From: Clostridium formicaceticum
Lineage (GTDB): Bacteria > Bacillota > Clostridia > Peptostreptococcales > Natronincolaceae
Reading direction: 5' to 3'
Length of the DNA: 64,000 bases
Assembly: GCF_001854185.1 (NCBI RefSeq)
Contig: NZ_CP017603.1
Coordinates: forward strand, 3,658,001-3,722,000
The notes under the pieces were generated by a model. It was not told the DNA's origin. It did not search any database and worked only from the letters and a program-made list of their open reading frames with translations. Position numbers and translations under genes: made by a program. Positions 18,654-27,197 of the stretch are shown here, piece by piece (position 1 is the first letter of the stretch; every line of letters starts with the position of its first letter).

Positions 18654-20039
18654 TTAACTCCTCTCTTGTAAACGATCAACAATTTCCTCCATTGCCATTC
18701 CTCTTGATCCCTTCACCAAAATAACATCATTGTTTTTTATTATATTATTTAATATTTCTATTGCTTCTTGATTTGTAGTAGTAATATACACTTGCTTTTT
18801 AAATCCCTGGCTTACTGCTTCCTCGGCAATCCACTTAGCATGCTTTCCAACAGTAATAAGGATATCCGTTTTATCAACCGCACAAGCGCCAACAATCCTA
18901 TGGCCTTTTTCCGAAAACTCTCCCATTTCAAACATATCTCCTAAAACAGCTATTTTTCGATCCCCTTTCATATTGACCAGCACAGATAAGGCAGCCTCCA
19001 TAGAGTCTGGACTAGCATTATAAGCGTCATTAATAATTTTTATATGCTGATGCTCTATTACTTCCATTCTCATCTTAGAAGGCGTATAGTTTAATAAACT
19101 TTTAGCAATAGCTTCTACTTCAATTTTATTTTGGCGTCCTATCCCTATAGCTACTAATGCATTGTAAACATTATGTATTCCAGGCTGTTTTATCCTAAAG
19201 CTACAGTCCTTTCCATCGATGTTGATATCAAAGGTAAAACCTTCTTCCCTTAAATTTATCAAATTCTTAGGGTAAATATCGTTGGTGGGTTCTAAACCAA
19301 AAAAGATCTTTTTGTAGTTACTCTTTTGAAATTTTAATGTCTTTAAAAGATCATTATCTCCATTTAAAATCAAGTAATCGTCACTATCTAAATCGTTGGC
19401 TATCTCCATTTTTGCCTTCATAATATTTTCTCTACTACCCAGATGTTCAATATGAGCTAAGCCTATATTGGTAATAACAGCAAGGGTAGGTCTAGCGATT
19501 TCTGTCAACTTCAGTATTTCTCCAAATCCAGACATCCCCATCTCTAAAACAGCCATTTCATGGTGGGTGTCTAAATTAAATAAAGTTAAAGGCAGCCCAA
19601 TATGGTTATTTAAATTACCAATATTTTTTAATACATTGTATTTACTAGACAATACACTGCTGACCATATCTTTTGTTGAGGTTTTACCTGTACTTCCTGT
19701 AATAGCAACAATAGGAATATCAAATAGATTTCTATAATACTTGCTAATATCCTGTAAAGCCGCTAAAGTATTTTCCACTTCTATTATATAAATATCCTTG
19801 AAAGTTTCCCTAACTATATTTTTTCCTTTTTCATAAAGAATAGCAGATACTCCATTCTTTACAGCGGTCTCAAGAAAATCATGTCCATCAAATCGCTCAC
19901 CTATCAAGGGTATAAAAAGACTATTTTTTTCAATGCTTCGAGAGTCTGTAGATATTCCCTTGACCCACTCTTCTAAACCCCTTTGTATCATTTTCCCACC
20001 GCACGCCTTTGTAATATCTTCAATAGACTGCCTGATCAT
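18654..20039 (-). CDS. murF: UDP-MurNAc-tripeptide:D-Ala-D-Ala ligase MurF
   Basis: Adds the D-Ala-D-Ala dipeptide to complete the pentapeptide precursor. It has 461 residues. The P-loop is GSTGKTSTKDMV (about residues 115-126), with NHIGLPLTL, ITNIGLAHIEHLGS and the MurF-typical INDAYNASPDSMEAAL. Its ATG overlaps the murE stop (ATGA), which gives translational coupling. Confidence 0.97.
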   Translation of the reverse strand: MIRQSIEDITKACGGKMIQRGLEEWVKGISTDSRSIEKNSLFIPLIGERFDGHDFLETAVKNGVSAILYEKGKNIVRETFKDIYIIEVENTLAALQDISKYYRNLFDIPIVAITGSTGKTSTKDMVSSVLSSKYNVLKNIGNLNNHIGLPLTLFNLDTHHEMAVLEMGMSGFGEILKLTEIARPTLAVITNIGLAHIEHLGSRENIMKAKMEIANDLDSDDYLILNGDNDLLKTLKFQKSNYKKIFFGLEPTNDIYPKNLINLREEGFTFDINIDGKDCSFRIKQPGIHNVYNALVAIGIGRQNKIEVEAIAKSLLNYTPSKMRMEVIEHQHIKIINDAYNASPDSMEAALSVLVNMKGDRKIAVLGDMFEMGEFSEKGHRIVGACAVDKTDILITVGKHAKWIAEEAVSQGFKKQVYITTTNQEAIEILNNIIKNNDVILVKGSRGMAMEEIVDRLQERS

Positions 20040-21499
20040 ATTATCCCATCCTCCTTAGCTATTTCCAAAGCCACTTTTCTATCATCAAATTCAAACACAC
20101 TATCACCAATAATTTGATAGGTTTCATGACCTTTGCCGGCAATCAGAATAATATCGCCTTTTGTTGCACTTTTTAATGCAAAAACGATGGCTTCTCTACG
20201 GTCTTCTATCACATGATATTTTCCCTTGGTCTTATTCATTCCCTCTTCGATCATTTTTAAAATTTTCATTGAATCTTCTGTTCTTGGGTTGTCGGAGGTA
20301 ATGATTGTTAAATCACTGTATATACCAGCAATTTCTCCCATCACTGGTCTTTTTGTCTGATCTCTATCACCACCACAGCCAAAAACAGTGATGAGTTTAT
20401 TATTTGTGAAATCTTTTACTGACTTCAGCACATTCTCTAAAGCATCTGGAGTATGGGCATAATCAACAATTACAGCAAAATCTTTAAATTCTTCTACAGC
20501 TTCTAACCTTCCTGCCACCCCTCTGAGATTTTTTAATCCTTTTTTTATATTCTTTATATCTATATTCATGCTATAGCAGGCAGCAATAGCCGCAAGTCCA
20601 TTATATACAGTAAACATGCCTGGAATGTTTAGTTCTATCTTTTCTGTATACTTTGGTGTAATTAAATCAAAAGAAACAGATGTCATAGTCATTACAATAT
20701 TTCGTGCTGTAATCTCCGCCTGTTCCCTAATCCCATAAGTTAACAATGGCGTTGATAAATCTTTCATTTCCTCGGCAATTTTTCTACCATCCAGATCGTC
20801 TATATTGATGACATTGCATAGAGAAGTTTTATAAAATAGCTTTTTCTTAGCATTTCTATAGTCCTCTAACGTTTTGTGAAAATCTAAATGTTCAGGCGTC
20901 AAATTAGTAAAAACCCCTACCTTGAATTCGCATTCCTCTACTCTCTGCAGTTCTAATGAATGAGAGGAAACCTCCATAACACAACTATCTGCTTCAACTT
21001 CTAACATATTTTTAAATAATCTCTGCAAATCTAAAGCCTCTGGGGTGGTCCTACTGGCATCCATTTTTTCCTCACCAATCCAGTTAGAAATGGTACCAAT
21101 CAAGCCAGTCTTTTTTCCACAGGTTTCCAATATTTTTTTGATCATATAGGTTGTAGAGGTTTTTCCATTGGTACCAGTTACCCCTATTAGATTAAGGGAT
21201 CTGCTGGGATGGCCATAAAATCGACTTGCTATGGCTGCCATTGCTTTTCTTGTATCCTTTACCCTTATCACTGTTACACCTTCAACCTCCACAGTTCTTT
21301 CCACCATAACAGCAGTAGCTCCCCTTCGTATAGCATCCTTTATGTATAAATGTCCATCTGTCTTGAATCCTTTGATACACAGAAATAGACTGTTTTTCTT
21401 TAGATTCCTTGAATCATACCCTATATCATCAATATTTATTTTATCATTTCCTACAATTTCTTCAATCACCATTCCCTTTAATAATTCTGTTAGTAGCAT
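20036..21499 (-). CDS. murE: UDP-MurNAc-tripeptide synthetase MurE (meso-DAP type)
   Basis: Adds the third stem-peptide residue. It has 487 residues. The P-loop is GVTGTNGKTSTTYMI, followed by TTPEALDLQ, FTNLTPEHLDFH and the specificity motif SDNPRTED. DNPR in this place is characteristic of enzymes that use meso-diaminopimelate, so the cell wall should be DAP-type. A terminator separates it from the upstream penicillin-binding protein gene, so murE may also have its own promoter. Confidence 0.97.
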   Translation of the reverse strand: MLLTELLKGMVIEEIVGNDKINIDDIGYDSRNLKKNSLFLCIKGFKTDGHLYIKDAIRRGATAVMVERTVEVEGVTVIRVKDTRKAMAAIASRFYGHPSRSLNLIGVTGTNGKTSTTYMIKKILETCGKKTGLIGTISNWIGEEKMDASRTTPEALDLQRLFKNMLEVEADSCVMEVSSHSLELQRVEECEFKVGVFTNLTPEHLDFHKTLEDYRNAKKKLFYKTSLCNVINIDDLDGRKIAEEMKDLSTPLLTYGIREQAEITARNIVMTMTSVSFDLITPKYTEKIELNIPGMFTVYNGLAAIAACYSMNIDIKNIKKGLKNLRGVAGRLEAVEEFKDFAVIVDYAHTPDALENVLKSVKDFTNNKLITVFGCGGDRDQTKRPVMGEIAGIYSDLTIITSDNPRTEDSMKILKMIEEGMNKTKGKYHVIEDRREAIVFALKSATKGDIILIAGKGHETYQIIGDSVFEFDDRKVALEIAKEDGII

Positions 21500-21581
21500 G
21501 GATATCCTCCTGTCCCATCATATTCTTTTCCATAAAAATTTACCTTCTATTTATGTTGTATTTCCATTTACGAGACTTTTT

Positions 21582-21633
21582 AAAAGGCAACTTGAAATTA
21601 AAGTTTAAAATCTTTAACTTCAGTTGCCCTTTT
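21582..21633 (-). terminator. terminator between spoVD-like gene and murE
   Basis: Long imperfect stem: AAAAGGCAACTTGAA pairs with TTCAGTTGCCCTTTT, with an inner TTAAAG/CTTTAA, then TTTTAAAAAG on the minus strand. It divides the mraZ-to-PBP block from murE onward. Confidence 0.7.
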
Positions 21634-21682
21634 CATTATTGAAGAAGTATGAAAAAGTATCTAGCGTACTAGGACACTATTT

Positions 21683-23854
21683 TTAATCGGGCCTAAACTC
21701 TACACTTACTATTGTTCCAAGCTCTACTTCGGTTCCAACTTCTGGCATTTGACTATAGGCTAAACCACTTCCTGCAATTTTAAGCTTCAAGCCTATTGCA
21801 TTTAAGATGGTGTTAACTTCTCTTATGGTTTTTCCCTTTAAGTCTGGAACAATCACAGCAGAAGGAAGATGCTCGTTCACCTTTGTATACAACATAATCA
21901 CTGATTTTTCTGGTACCTTTGCACTTGGTTTTGGAAACATATCTACAACAACACTGCTTGGATCGACAATGAATTCCGGTCCAGTAGCATATTCTAGTTT
22001 GTTTTCCAAAAGAATTTTTGATGCCTCGCTTATGCTTAAACCTCTTACTTCTGGTACGATTACCTCTTCCTGAATCAATGTTTTTGCTTCTTCTTCTGTA
22101 TATTTAGGTTTAACATCTAAATATCTTAAGCTCTCTTCTAATATCTCCTTTGCAATAGGGGTACCTACTACACTACCAAAATGACTATATCCTCCAGGTT
22201 CATCTACAATAGCTAGCACTGCCAGTCTAGGATCATCACTGGGGGCAATCGCTACAAAAGAAGATACATATACTCCTTGAGCATATTTTCCGTCTACAAC
22301 TTTTTGCGCTGTCCCTGTTTTTCCTCCTACTCTGTAGCCTGGTATATAAGCACTTTTTCCTGACCCCTCCGACACAACAGATTCCATAATTTCCCTCATG
22401 TCCTCTGAAGTTTTTTGAGAAACTACCTGCCTCACCATAGTTTCCTCAAAACGGTGAACAATTTTACCATCAGCGTCGATAAGTTCTTTTACAATTCGAG
22501 GCTTCATTAGCTTACCATCATTAGCAATGGCGGATACAGCAGTAATCAACTGAATAGGTGTAACGGAAATACTCTGCCCAAAGGAAATCGTAGCCAATTC
22601 TACAGGACCTACGTTATTTAAGCTATACATAATAGATCTTCTTTCCCCTGGCAAGTCTATCCCTGTAACATCTGAAAATCCAAAACCATCTATGTAATGA
22701 TAAAAGGTTTCTGCCCCCATTTTTTGTCCTAATTCCACAAAAACAGGGTTACAGGAATTTTGTACAGCCTCCGTTAAAGTTTGCTGTCCATGGGGATTAT
22801 ACCATCTCCAGCATCTTATCGTTTGTCCTGCAACTTTAATTGTTCCACTAGAATAAAATTGACTAGTAGGCGTAGCAACAGCCTCTTCAATAGCGGCAGC
22901 CGTAGTAATTAGTTTAAAGGTAGAACCTGGTTCATAGGTATCATTAATCACTGGATTTCTCCACATACTAAACCAAGCTTCTAATTTCTCCTCATTATCC
23001 ATTGCTTCTATCTGCTGTCTTAAAGTTTCATCTAAAGGAATTCTAGGTTCATTTGGATCATAATCTGGCTTAGCAGCCATGGCTAAAATATCCCCTGTTT
23101 TTATATCCATCACAATCGCCATGACTCTCTTTGCCTGATTCACCTTTAAAGCATTTTCAACAGCCTTTTCTGCAAAGTGCTGTATCACTTCATCAATGGT
23201 TAACACAATACTTAGTCCATCTTCTGGAGGATAATATCTTTCTACACTAAAGGCCAACTGTCTTCCTGCACCATCAGTATTCTTAATCCATCTTCCTGGC
23301 AACCCGCTTAAATACTTTTCGTATTCTAACTCAATTCCTGCCATCCCTGCATTATCATCAGTAGTATGTCCTAGAATATAAGCCGCAAAGTTTCCATAGG
23401 GGTAATATCGTTTATTGTCCTCTGCAATCCAAACCCCCTTTAATTTCTTCGAACGAATTTCATCTGCTAAATCATCCTGAATCCATCGGGCGATTCTTAC
23501 TAATCCTTGGGTAGTGTTACTCAATTTTTTCACCGTATCTTCTACCTCTAAGGCTAAAACTTCCGCTAAAACCCCTCCTACTGCTTCAGGATTTTCAATT
23601 TCTCTAGGTCTTGCCCAAACAGTATTCGTGCTGGCACTGATAGCTAACTCTTTGCCATTGCGATCATAAATGGTTCCTCGTTTTGCCGGAATCGGAATAT
23701 CTCTTGTCTGTTGTGCGTTTGCTAATTCTTTATACCTTTCTCCCTGTACAATTTGTATCCATCCTAGCCTGATAATTAGACCAAACATAGACAAACATAC
23801 AATCGTAAAAATAAATATAAGTCGTTTCTTGCTAGAAATACTAGGTTGTGACAC
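21683..23854 (-). CDS. spoVD: class B penicillin-binding protein (SpoVD/PBP2B-like) with two PASTA domains
   Basis: Transpeptidase that cross-links septal or cortex peptidoglycan, 723 residues. One N-terminal membrane helix (about 12-32) is followed by the dimerisation domain (GTIYDRNGKELA) and then the transpeptidase with serine motif STFK (GSTFKLITT), the second motif SCN (QNSCNPVFVELGQ) and KTGTAQK. Two C-terminal PASTA domains start at about residues 597 and 668 (VPEVRGLS, VPDLKGKT). Bacillus SpoVD has one PASTA domain and PBP2B has two, so this single gene may do both jobs. The start is GTG. Confidence 0.92.
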   Translation of the reverse strand: MSQPSISSKKRLIFIFTIVCLSMFGLIIRLGWIQIVQGERYKELANAQQTRDIPIPAKRGTIYDRNGKELAISASTNTVWARPREIENPEAVGGVLAEVLALEVEDTVKKLSNTTQGLVRIARWIQDDLADEIRSKKLKGVWIAEDNKRYYPYGNFAAYILGHTTDDNAGMAGIELEYEKYLSGLPGRWIKNTDGAGRQLAFSVERYYPPEDGLSIVLTIDEVIQHFAEKAVENALKVNQAKRVMAIVMDIKTGDILAMAAKPDYDPNEPRIPLDETLRQQIEAMDNEEKLEAWFSMWRNPVINDTYEPGSTFKLITTAAAIEEAVATPTSQFYSSGTIKVAGQTIRCWRWYNPHGQQTLTEAVQNSCNPVFVELGQKMGAETFYHYIDGFGFSDVTGIDLPGERRSIMYSLNNVGPVELATISFGQSISVTPIQLITAVSAIANDGKLMKPRIVKELIDADGKIVHRFEETMVRQVVSQKTSEDMREIMESVVSEGSGKSAYIPGYRVGGKTGTAQKVVDGKYAQGVYVSSFVAIAPSDDPRLAVLAIVDEPGGYSHFGSVVGTPIAKEILEESLRYLDVKPKYTEEEAKTLIQEEVIVPEVRGLSISEASKILLENKLEYATGPEFIVDPSSVVVDMFPKPSAKVPEKSVIMLYTKVNEHLPSAVIVPDLKGKTIREVNTILNAIGLKLKIAGSGLAYSQMPEVGTEVELGTIVSVEFRPD

Positions 23855-23869
23855 TAGATTTTTCCCCCT

Positions 23870-24355
23870 TTAAATTCTAAACAAACCAAGGAATCGGTTC
23901 AATGTTTCACCGAAGATATTACCAGAACCGTTTTGAGCATCAAGCTGTTCTTCACCATATTGAAGTTGATGGGAAAGTTTGGCAATTTCAGTAGGATCCA
24001 CATGAATATATACAACCTGCTCTGGCAAAGGATACTGCATGCTCAGTCTTTCCATTGCTTCCCTTTCAATCCATCGGGACTTGGATACCTTCTCTACTTC
24101 AATTCTTAAATGTTCCTTCTGCGTCTCTAATTGCTCTAGCTGTTTATTGAGATGATTCACTCTATGTCGTACCTCCGTAACGGTGGCAAACCTTGTTAGC
24201 AACATTAAACTTAAAGATAACACCGTAATAATTCCCATGCTTAATACAATTTTTTCAAACCTATAACTTCTTTTTAATTTTTTCTTTTTTATCGTTTTTT
24301 CCTGCTGCTGTCCATGGTTTTCAATAGGGTTATACTTTTTTCTTGCTACTACCAA
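23870..24355 (-). CDS. ftsL: FtsL-like septum protein
   Basis: Bitopic coiled-coil protein of 161 residues: a basic cytoplasmic N-terminus, one membrane helix (about residues 36-56), then a leucine-zipper-like coiled coil (HRVNHLNKQLEQLETQKEHLRIEVEKV has heptad spacing; about 66-95) and a short tail. The place between rsmH and the PBP gene is that of ftsL, and this protein type is poorly conserved in sequence. The start is TTG at 24355 behind GGGGGG. It is longer than Bacillus FtsL, with an extra tail of about 50 residues. Confidence 0.8.
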   Translation of the reverse strand: MVVARKKYNPIENHGQQQEKTIKKKKLKRSYRFEKIVLSMGIITVLSLSLMLLTRFATVTEVRHRVNHLNKQLEQLETQKEHLRIEVEKVSKSRWIEREAMERLSMQYPLPEQVVYIHVDPTEIAKLSHQLQYGEEQLDAQNGSGNIFGETLNRFLGLFRI

Positions 24356-24394
24356 ATTTATTCATCCCCCCTTCCCTTTAGAACAAATGGATTC

Positions 24395-25330
24395 TTAGAC
24401 TTTTTCGGCTACTCTTAACTTAGCGCTTCTTGATCTAGGATTTATTTTTAATTCTTCATTGCTTGGCACAATGGGCTTTCGTGTAACAATATGTACTTCT
24501 TTCTTTCCCCCACACTGACATACTGGAAATTGTGGCGGGCACACACAAGGATCATTTAATGCTTTAAAAACGTTTTTTACAATTCTATCTTCTAAAGAGT
24601 GGAAAGTAATCACACATATTCGTCCTCCTACGTTTAGATAATGATTCGCTGTTTTGATTGTGTCTTCGATGATATCCAACTCTTCGTTCACTTCAATTCT
24701 AATAGCTTGGAAAGTTCTTTTGGCGGGATGAGAACCTTCCCTTCTTGCTGCCATAGGTATGGCTTTTTTTATAATATCTACCAATTCATAGGTAGTATGA
24801 ATTTCTTTTGTTTTTCTATGTTCCACAATAAAAGCAGCAATTCTTTTCGCCCATTTTTCTTCTCCATATTGCCAGATAATTTTTGTTAACGCTTCTTGAC
24901 TATATTTATTTATAACTTCTTTGGCAGTTAAAGGATTTCTAATATCCATTCTCATATCTAACTCGGCATTATGCATATAAGAAAATCCTCTTTCAGCCTC
25001 ATCTAACTGATGAGAAGATACCCCCAAGTCCAGCAAAATCCCATCAATTTTATTAATGTTCAGTTCTTTTAAAACGCCTTCTAAATTTCTAAAGTTATTG
25101 TGTACAAGTTTCACTTGACAAGTACTGTCCTTTAATCTTTCACCAGCAGCCTTAAGAGCATTGGTATCTTGGTCAATCCCTATTAATAGGCCTTCTTTAC
25201 TTAATCGTTTTGTTATTTCCTTTGAATGTCCAGCCCCACCTAGTGTGCCATCTACATAAATGCCATGACTTTTTATATTTAGGTTATCTATACATTCCTG
25301 CAATAATACTGATACATGTTGGAAGTCCAT
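24395..25330 (-). CDS. rsmH: 16S rRNA m4C1402 methyltransferase RsmH (MraW)
   Basis: SAM-dependent methyltransferase for C1402 of 16S rRNA, 311 residues. Family motifs are [23 protein letters not shown] (SAM site), [36 protein letters not shown] and [12 protein letters not shown]. The [13 protein letters not shown] cysteine segment near the C-terminus is typical of Gram-positive members. It follows mraZ by 16 bases. Confidence 0.97.
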   Translation of the reverse strand: MDFQHVSVLLQECIDNLNIKSHGIYVDGTLGGAGHSKEITKRLSKEGLLIGIDQDTNALKAAGERLKDSTCQVKLVHNNFRNLEGVLKELNINKIDGILLDLGVSSHQLDEAERGFSYMHNAELDMRMDIRNPLTAKEVINKYSQEALTKIIWQYGEEKWAKRIAAFIVEHRKTKEIHTTYELVDIIKKAIPMAARREGSHPAKRTFQAIRIEVNEELDIIEDTIKTANHYLNVGGRICVITFHSLEDRIVKNVFKALNDPCVCPPQFPVCQCGGKKEVHIVTRKPIVPSNEELKINPRSRSAKLRVAEKV

Positions 25331-25346
25331 TTCATCACCTTCCTAT

Positions 25347-25778
25347 TTAGATTCCTAGTTCTTCCATTTTTACGGCGATTTCATCATAACTCAAATTGGC
25401 ATCATCGTTATATTGCTGCCATTGTCCGGTACTCCAAATCTCTATACGGGTGGCAACACCAATAATAACAGCTTCTTTATCTAAAAGCGCATGTTCTCTT
25501 AAATTGTTGGGTATTCTTATTCTTCCCTGATTATCCAGTTCGCATTCTGTTGCTCCAGCAAAGAAAAATCTCACAAAGGCTCTAGCATCTTTATTGGTTA
25601 TAGGAAGCTTTTTTAACTTATCCTCCATAACCTTCCATTCTTCAAGAGGATAAAGAAATAAACAGTTATCTAAGCCCTTTGTAACAATAAAGTGCTCTCC
25701 CAATTCCTCTCTGAATTTTGACGGAATACTCAGTCTGCCCTTTGAATCTATAGAATGATTATACTCACCAATAAACAT
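25347..25778 (-). CDS. mraZ: MraZ division-cluster transcriptional regulator
   Basis: AbrB-like double-SpoVT fold DNA-binding protein, 143 residues. It begins [19 protein letters not shown] and repeats the DxKGR pattern as DNQGRIRIP in the second half. The ATG at 25778 with AAGGTGGGAAGAG is the family-conserved start; an upstream in-frame codon would add 14 residues. MraZ represses or tunes its own operon, and three matching direct repeats lie just upstream (25804-25833). Confidence 0.96.
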   Translation of the reverse strand: MFIGEYNHSIDSKGRLSIPSKFREELGEHFIVTKGLDNCLFLYPLEEWKVMEDKLKKLPITNKDARAFVRFFFAGATECELDNQGRIRIPNNLREHALLDKEAVIIGVATRIEIWSTGQWQQYNDDANLSYDEIAVKMEELGI

Positions 25779-25803
25779 TTTCTCTTCCCACCTTAGGGAT
25801 TGC

Positions 25804-25833
25804 TTCCCACTTTGTGCCACTTTGTGCCACTTT
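25804..25833 (-). promoter_or_regulatory. MraZ-box array, three 10-bp direct repeats
   Basis: On the minus strand: AAAGTGGCAC, AAAGTGGCAC, AAAGTGGGAA in direct 10-bp periodicity, 26 bases before the mraZ start. MraZ is known to bind tandem AAAGTG or TGGG repeats upstream of its own gene, so this is a probable autoregulatory operator. Confidence 0.85.
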
Positions 25834-25847
25834 AATATTATTTCTAT

Positions 25848-25865
25848 AGGATTTTATAAAATCCT
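25848..25865. promoter_or_regulatory. 18-bp perfect palindrome upstream of mraZ
   Basis: AGGATTTTATAAAATCCT is its own reverse complement. It lies 15 bases upstream of the MraZ boxes in the likely promoter area and could be a dimer-binding operator or chance in AT-rich DNA. Confidence 0.4.
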
Positions 25866-25928
25866 TCTAAATCTACTAAAATTATTTTTTATAGGGCTAA
25901 AGTTTTATAGTGTTTTTTTGACACACAT

Positions 25929-25958
25929 AAAAACTGTCGTCATTAGACGACAGTTTTT
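25929..25958 (-). terminator. terminator after the Spo0E-like gene
   Basis: 13-bp perfect stem AAAAACTGTCGTC / GACGACAGTTTTT with a four-base loop, 20 bases after the small gene's stop. It also isolates the mraZ operon from upstream transcription. Confidence 0.9.
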
Positions 25959-25977
25959 GATTTCTATTATTTCATCA

Positions 25978-26124
25978 TCACATATTTTTTGCTTCTTGAT
26001 ACAAAAAGATAAGCTCATCAAGCTCCCTACTCAATTTCAAGATACTCTTTATATCCTCTGGCTCCTCAATCATCCTAAAATCCCGTAATATTTGCTGTAA
26101 ATCTTTCATTTCTTCTCTTGTCAT
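25978..26124 (-). CDS. Spo0E-like aspartyl-phosphate phosphatase (48 residues)
   Basis: Very short gene. The product begins MTREEMKDLQQILRD and contains LSRELDELIFLYQ near the C-terminus, matching the S-x-x-L-D-x-L-I-x-x-Y signature of the Spo0E-like family. These small helical-hairpin proteins remove phosphate from Spo0A and so delay sporulation. The ATG at 26124 has GGGGTGAAGG upstream and a terminator follows the stop. The reading frame was translated by hand. Which regulator it acts on here is unknown. Confidence 0.82.
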   Translation of the reverse strand: MTREEMKDLQQILRDFRMIEEPEDIKSILKLSRELDELIFLYQEAKNM

Positions 26125-26346
26125 TTCCTTCACCCCAAATAATCCTTAGTAGTTTTCTTGTCTCTTTTTTTATTCCTGTATACTAATTTAAATGAAAATA
26201 GGTTAATTTGTCAAAGTATACTTATAGTAGTTTTTTACATCTTAGTAGAATTTTTCTAATTTTTTCTCTACTATCCTTCATATTCTATCAATATTTTCTG
26301 TTTCATGTCAATATCTTGTTATTTTGTCTAAAGTGTTACGTTATTC

Positions 26347-26364
26347 ACTACAATATATTGTAGT
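26347..26364. promoter_or_regulatory. 18-bp perfect palindrome downstream of lgt
   Basis: ACTACAATATATTGTAGT, fully self-complementary and without a loop, 14 bases after the lgt stop and in the upstream region of the Spo0E-like gene. It looks more like an operator than a terminator because no T run follows. Confidence 0.4.
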
Positions 26365-26377
26365 ATTCCATAACCTT

Positions 26378-27118
26378 TTAGCCTATTACCTTATGACTTC
26401 TAGCCTTTAATACCTGCATAACAGCCAAAGCTCCTATAACCGTAACAACACTAATCACCTGTGCTGTTCTTAAAGGACCTATCATTAAACTATCAATGCG
26501 AAGCCCCTCTACGAAAAATCTTCCAACAGAATATAGAATCAGATAGAGTAAGAAAATTTGTCCATCCATTTTTTTTCTCTTGGTATAGTAAAGTAAAAAG
26601 ATAAATACACCAAAGTTCCATAGGGACTCATATAAAAATGTAGGATGTACCATAACACCATCTACTTCAATAGCCCATGGCAAATCTGTGGGTGTACCAT
26701 AAGCCTCTTGATTAAAATAGTTACCCCATCTACCGATAGCTTGACCTAGAATGATACTAGGAGCACAGATATCTGCCATTTGCCAAAAACCAATTCCTTT
26801 ATATCTGCAAAATAAATATCCCGCTAATACACCGAAAATAATAGCGCCATGAATAGCCAGCCCTCCTTGACGTATTCGAAGAATGCTTATAGGGTTTTGT
26901 CCATAATAATCCCACTTAAAAACGACATAGTACAGTCTAGCCCCTATCACTGCAGCAGGCACTGCAATAAGGGATAAATCCAAAACAGCATCTTCGTATA
27001 AACCTTCTTTTTTTGCTCTAATCATAGCAACAAAAATACCTAAAAAAATTCCAATCGAGATAACAATACCATACCAAGCTACCTCCACACCAAATATCCT
27101 AAAGGCTATTGGGTTCAT
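26378..27118 (-). CDS. lgt: prolipoprotein diacylglyceryl transferase Lgt
   Basis: Membrane enzyme that attaches diacylglycerol to the lipobox cysteine of preprolipoproteins. It has 246 residues and seven hydrophobic segments. The Lgt signature GRWGNYFNQEAYG (about residues 131-143) and HPTFLYESLWN are intact, as is the early RLYYVVF. Its substrates in this window would include the lipoproteins at 28538, 34456 and 37370. Confidence 0.97.
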   Translation of the reverse strand: MNPIAFRIFGVEVAWYGIVISIGIFLGIFVAMIRAKKEGLYEDAVLDLSLIAVPAAVIGARLYYVVFKWDYYGQNPISILRIRQGGLAIHGAIIFGVLAGYLFCRYKGIGFWQMADICAPSIILGQAIGRWGNYFNQEAYGTPTDLPWAIEVDGVMVHPTFLYESLWNFGVFIFLLYYTKRKKMDGQIFLLYLILYSVGRFFVEGLRIDSLMIGPLRTAQVISVVTVIGALAVMQVLKARSHKVIG

Positions 27119-27197
27119 TTGTAATCATCCTTTACTTTTAAATTTTACGCTAATAATCTGCAATAAATTATAGTGAATTTTTGCATAAATGTCAAAT

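Noticed and set aside
21231-21608. Plus-strand ORFs within the mur genes
   Set aside because: They lie antisense to strongly conserved coding frames and lack ribosome binding sites or motifs.
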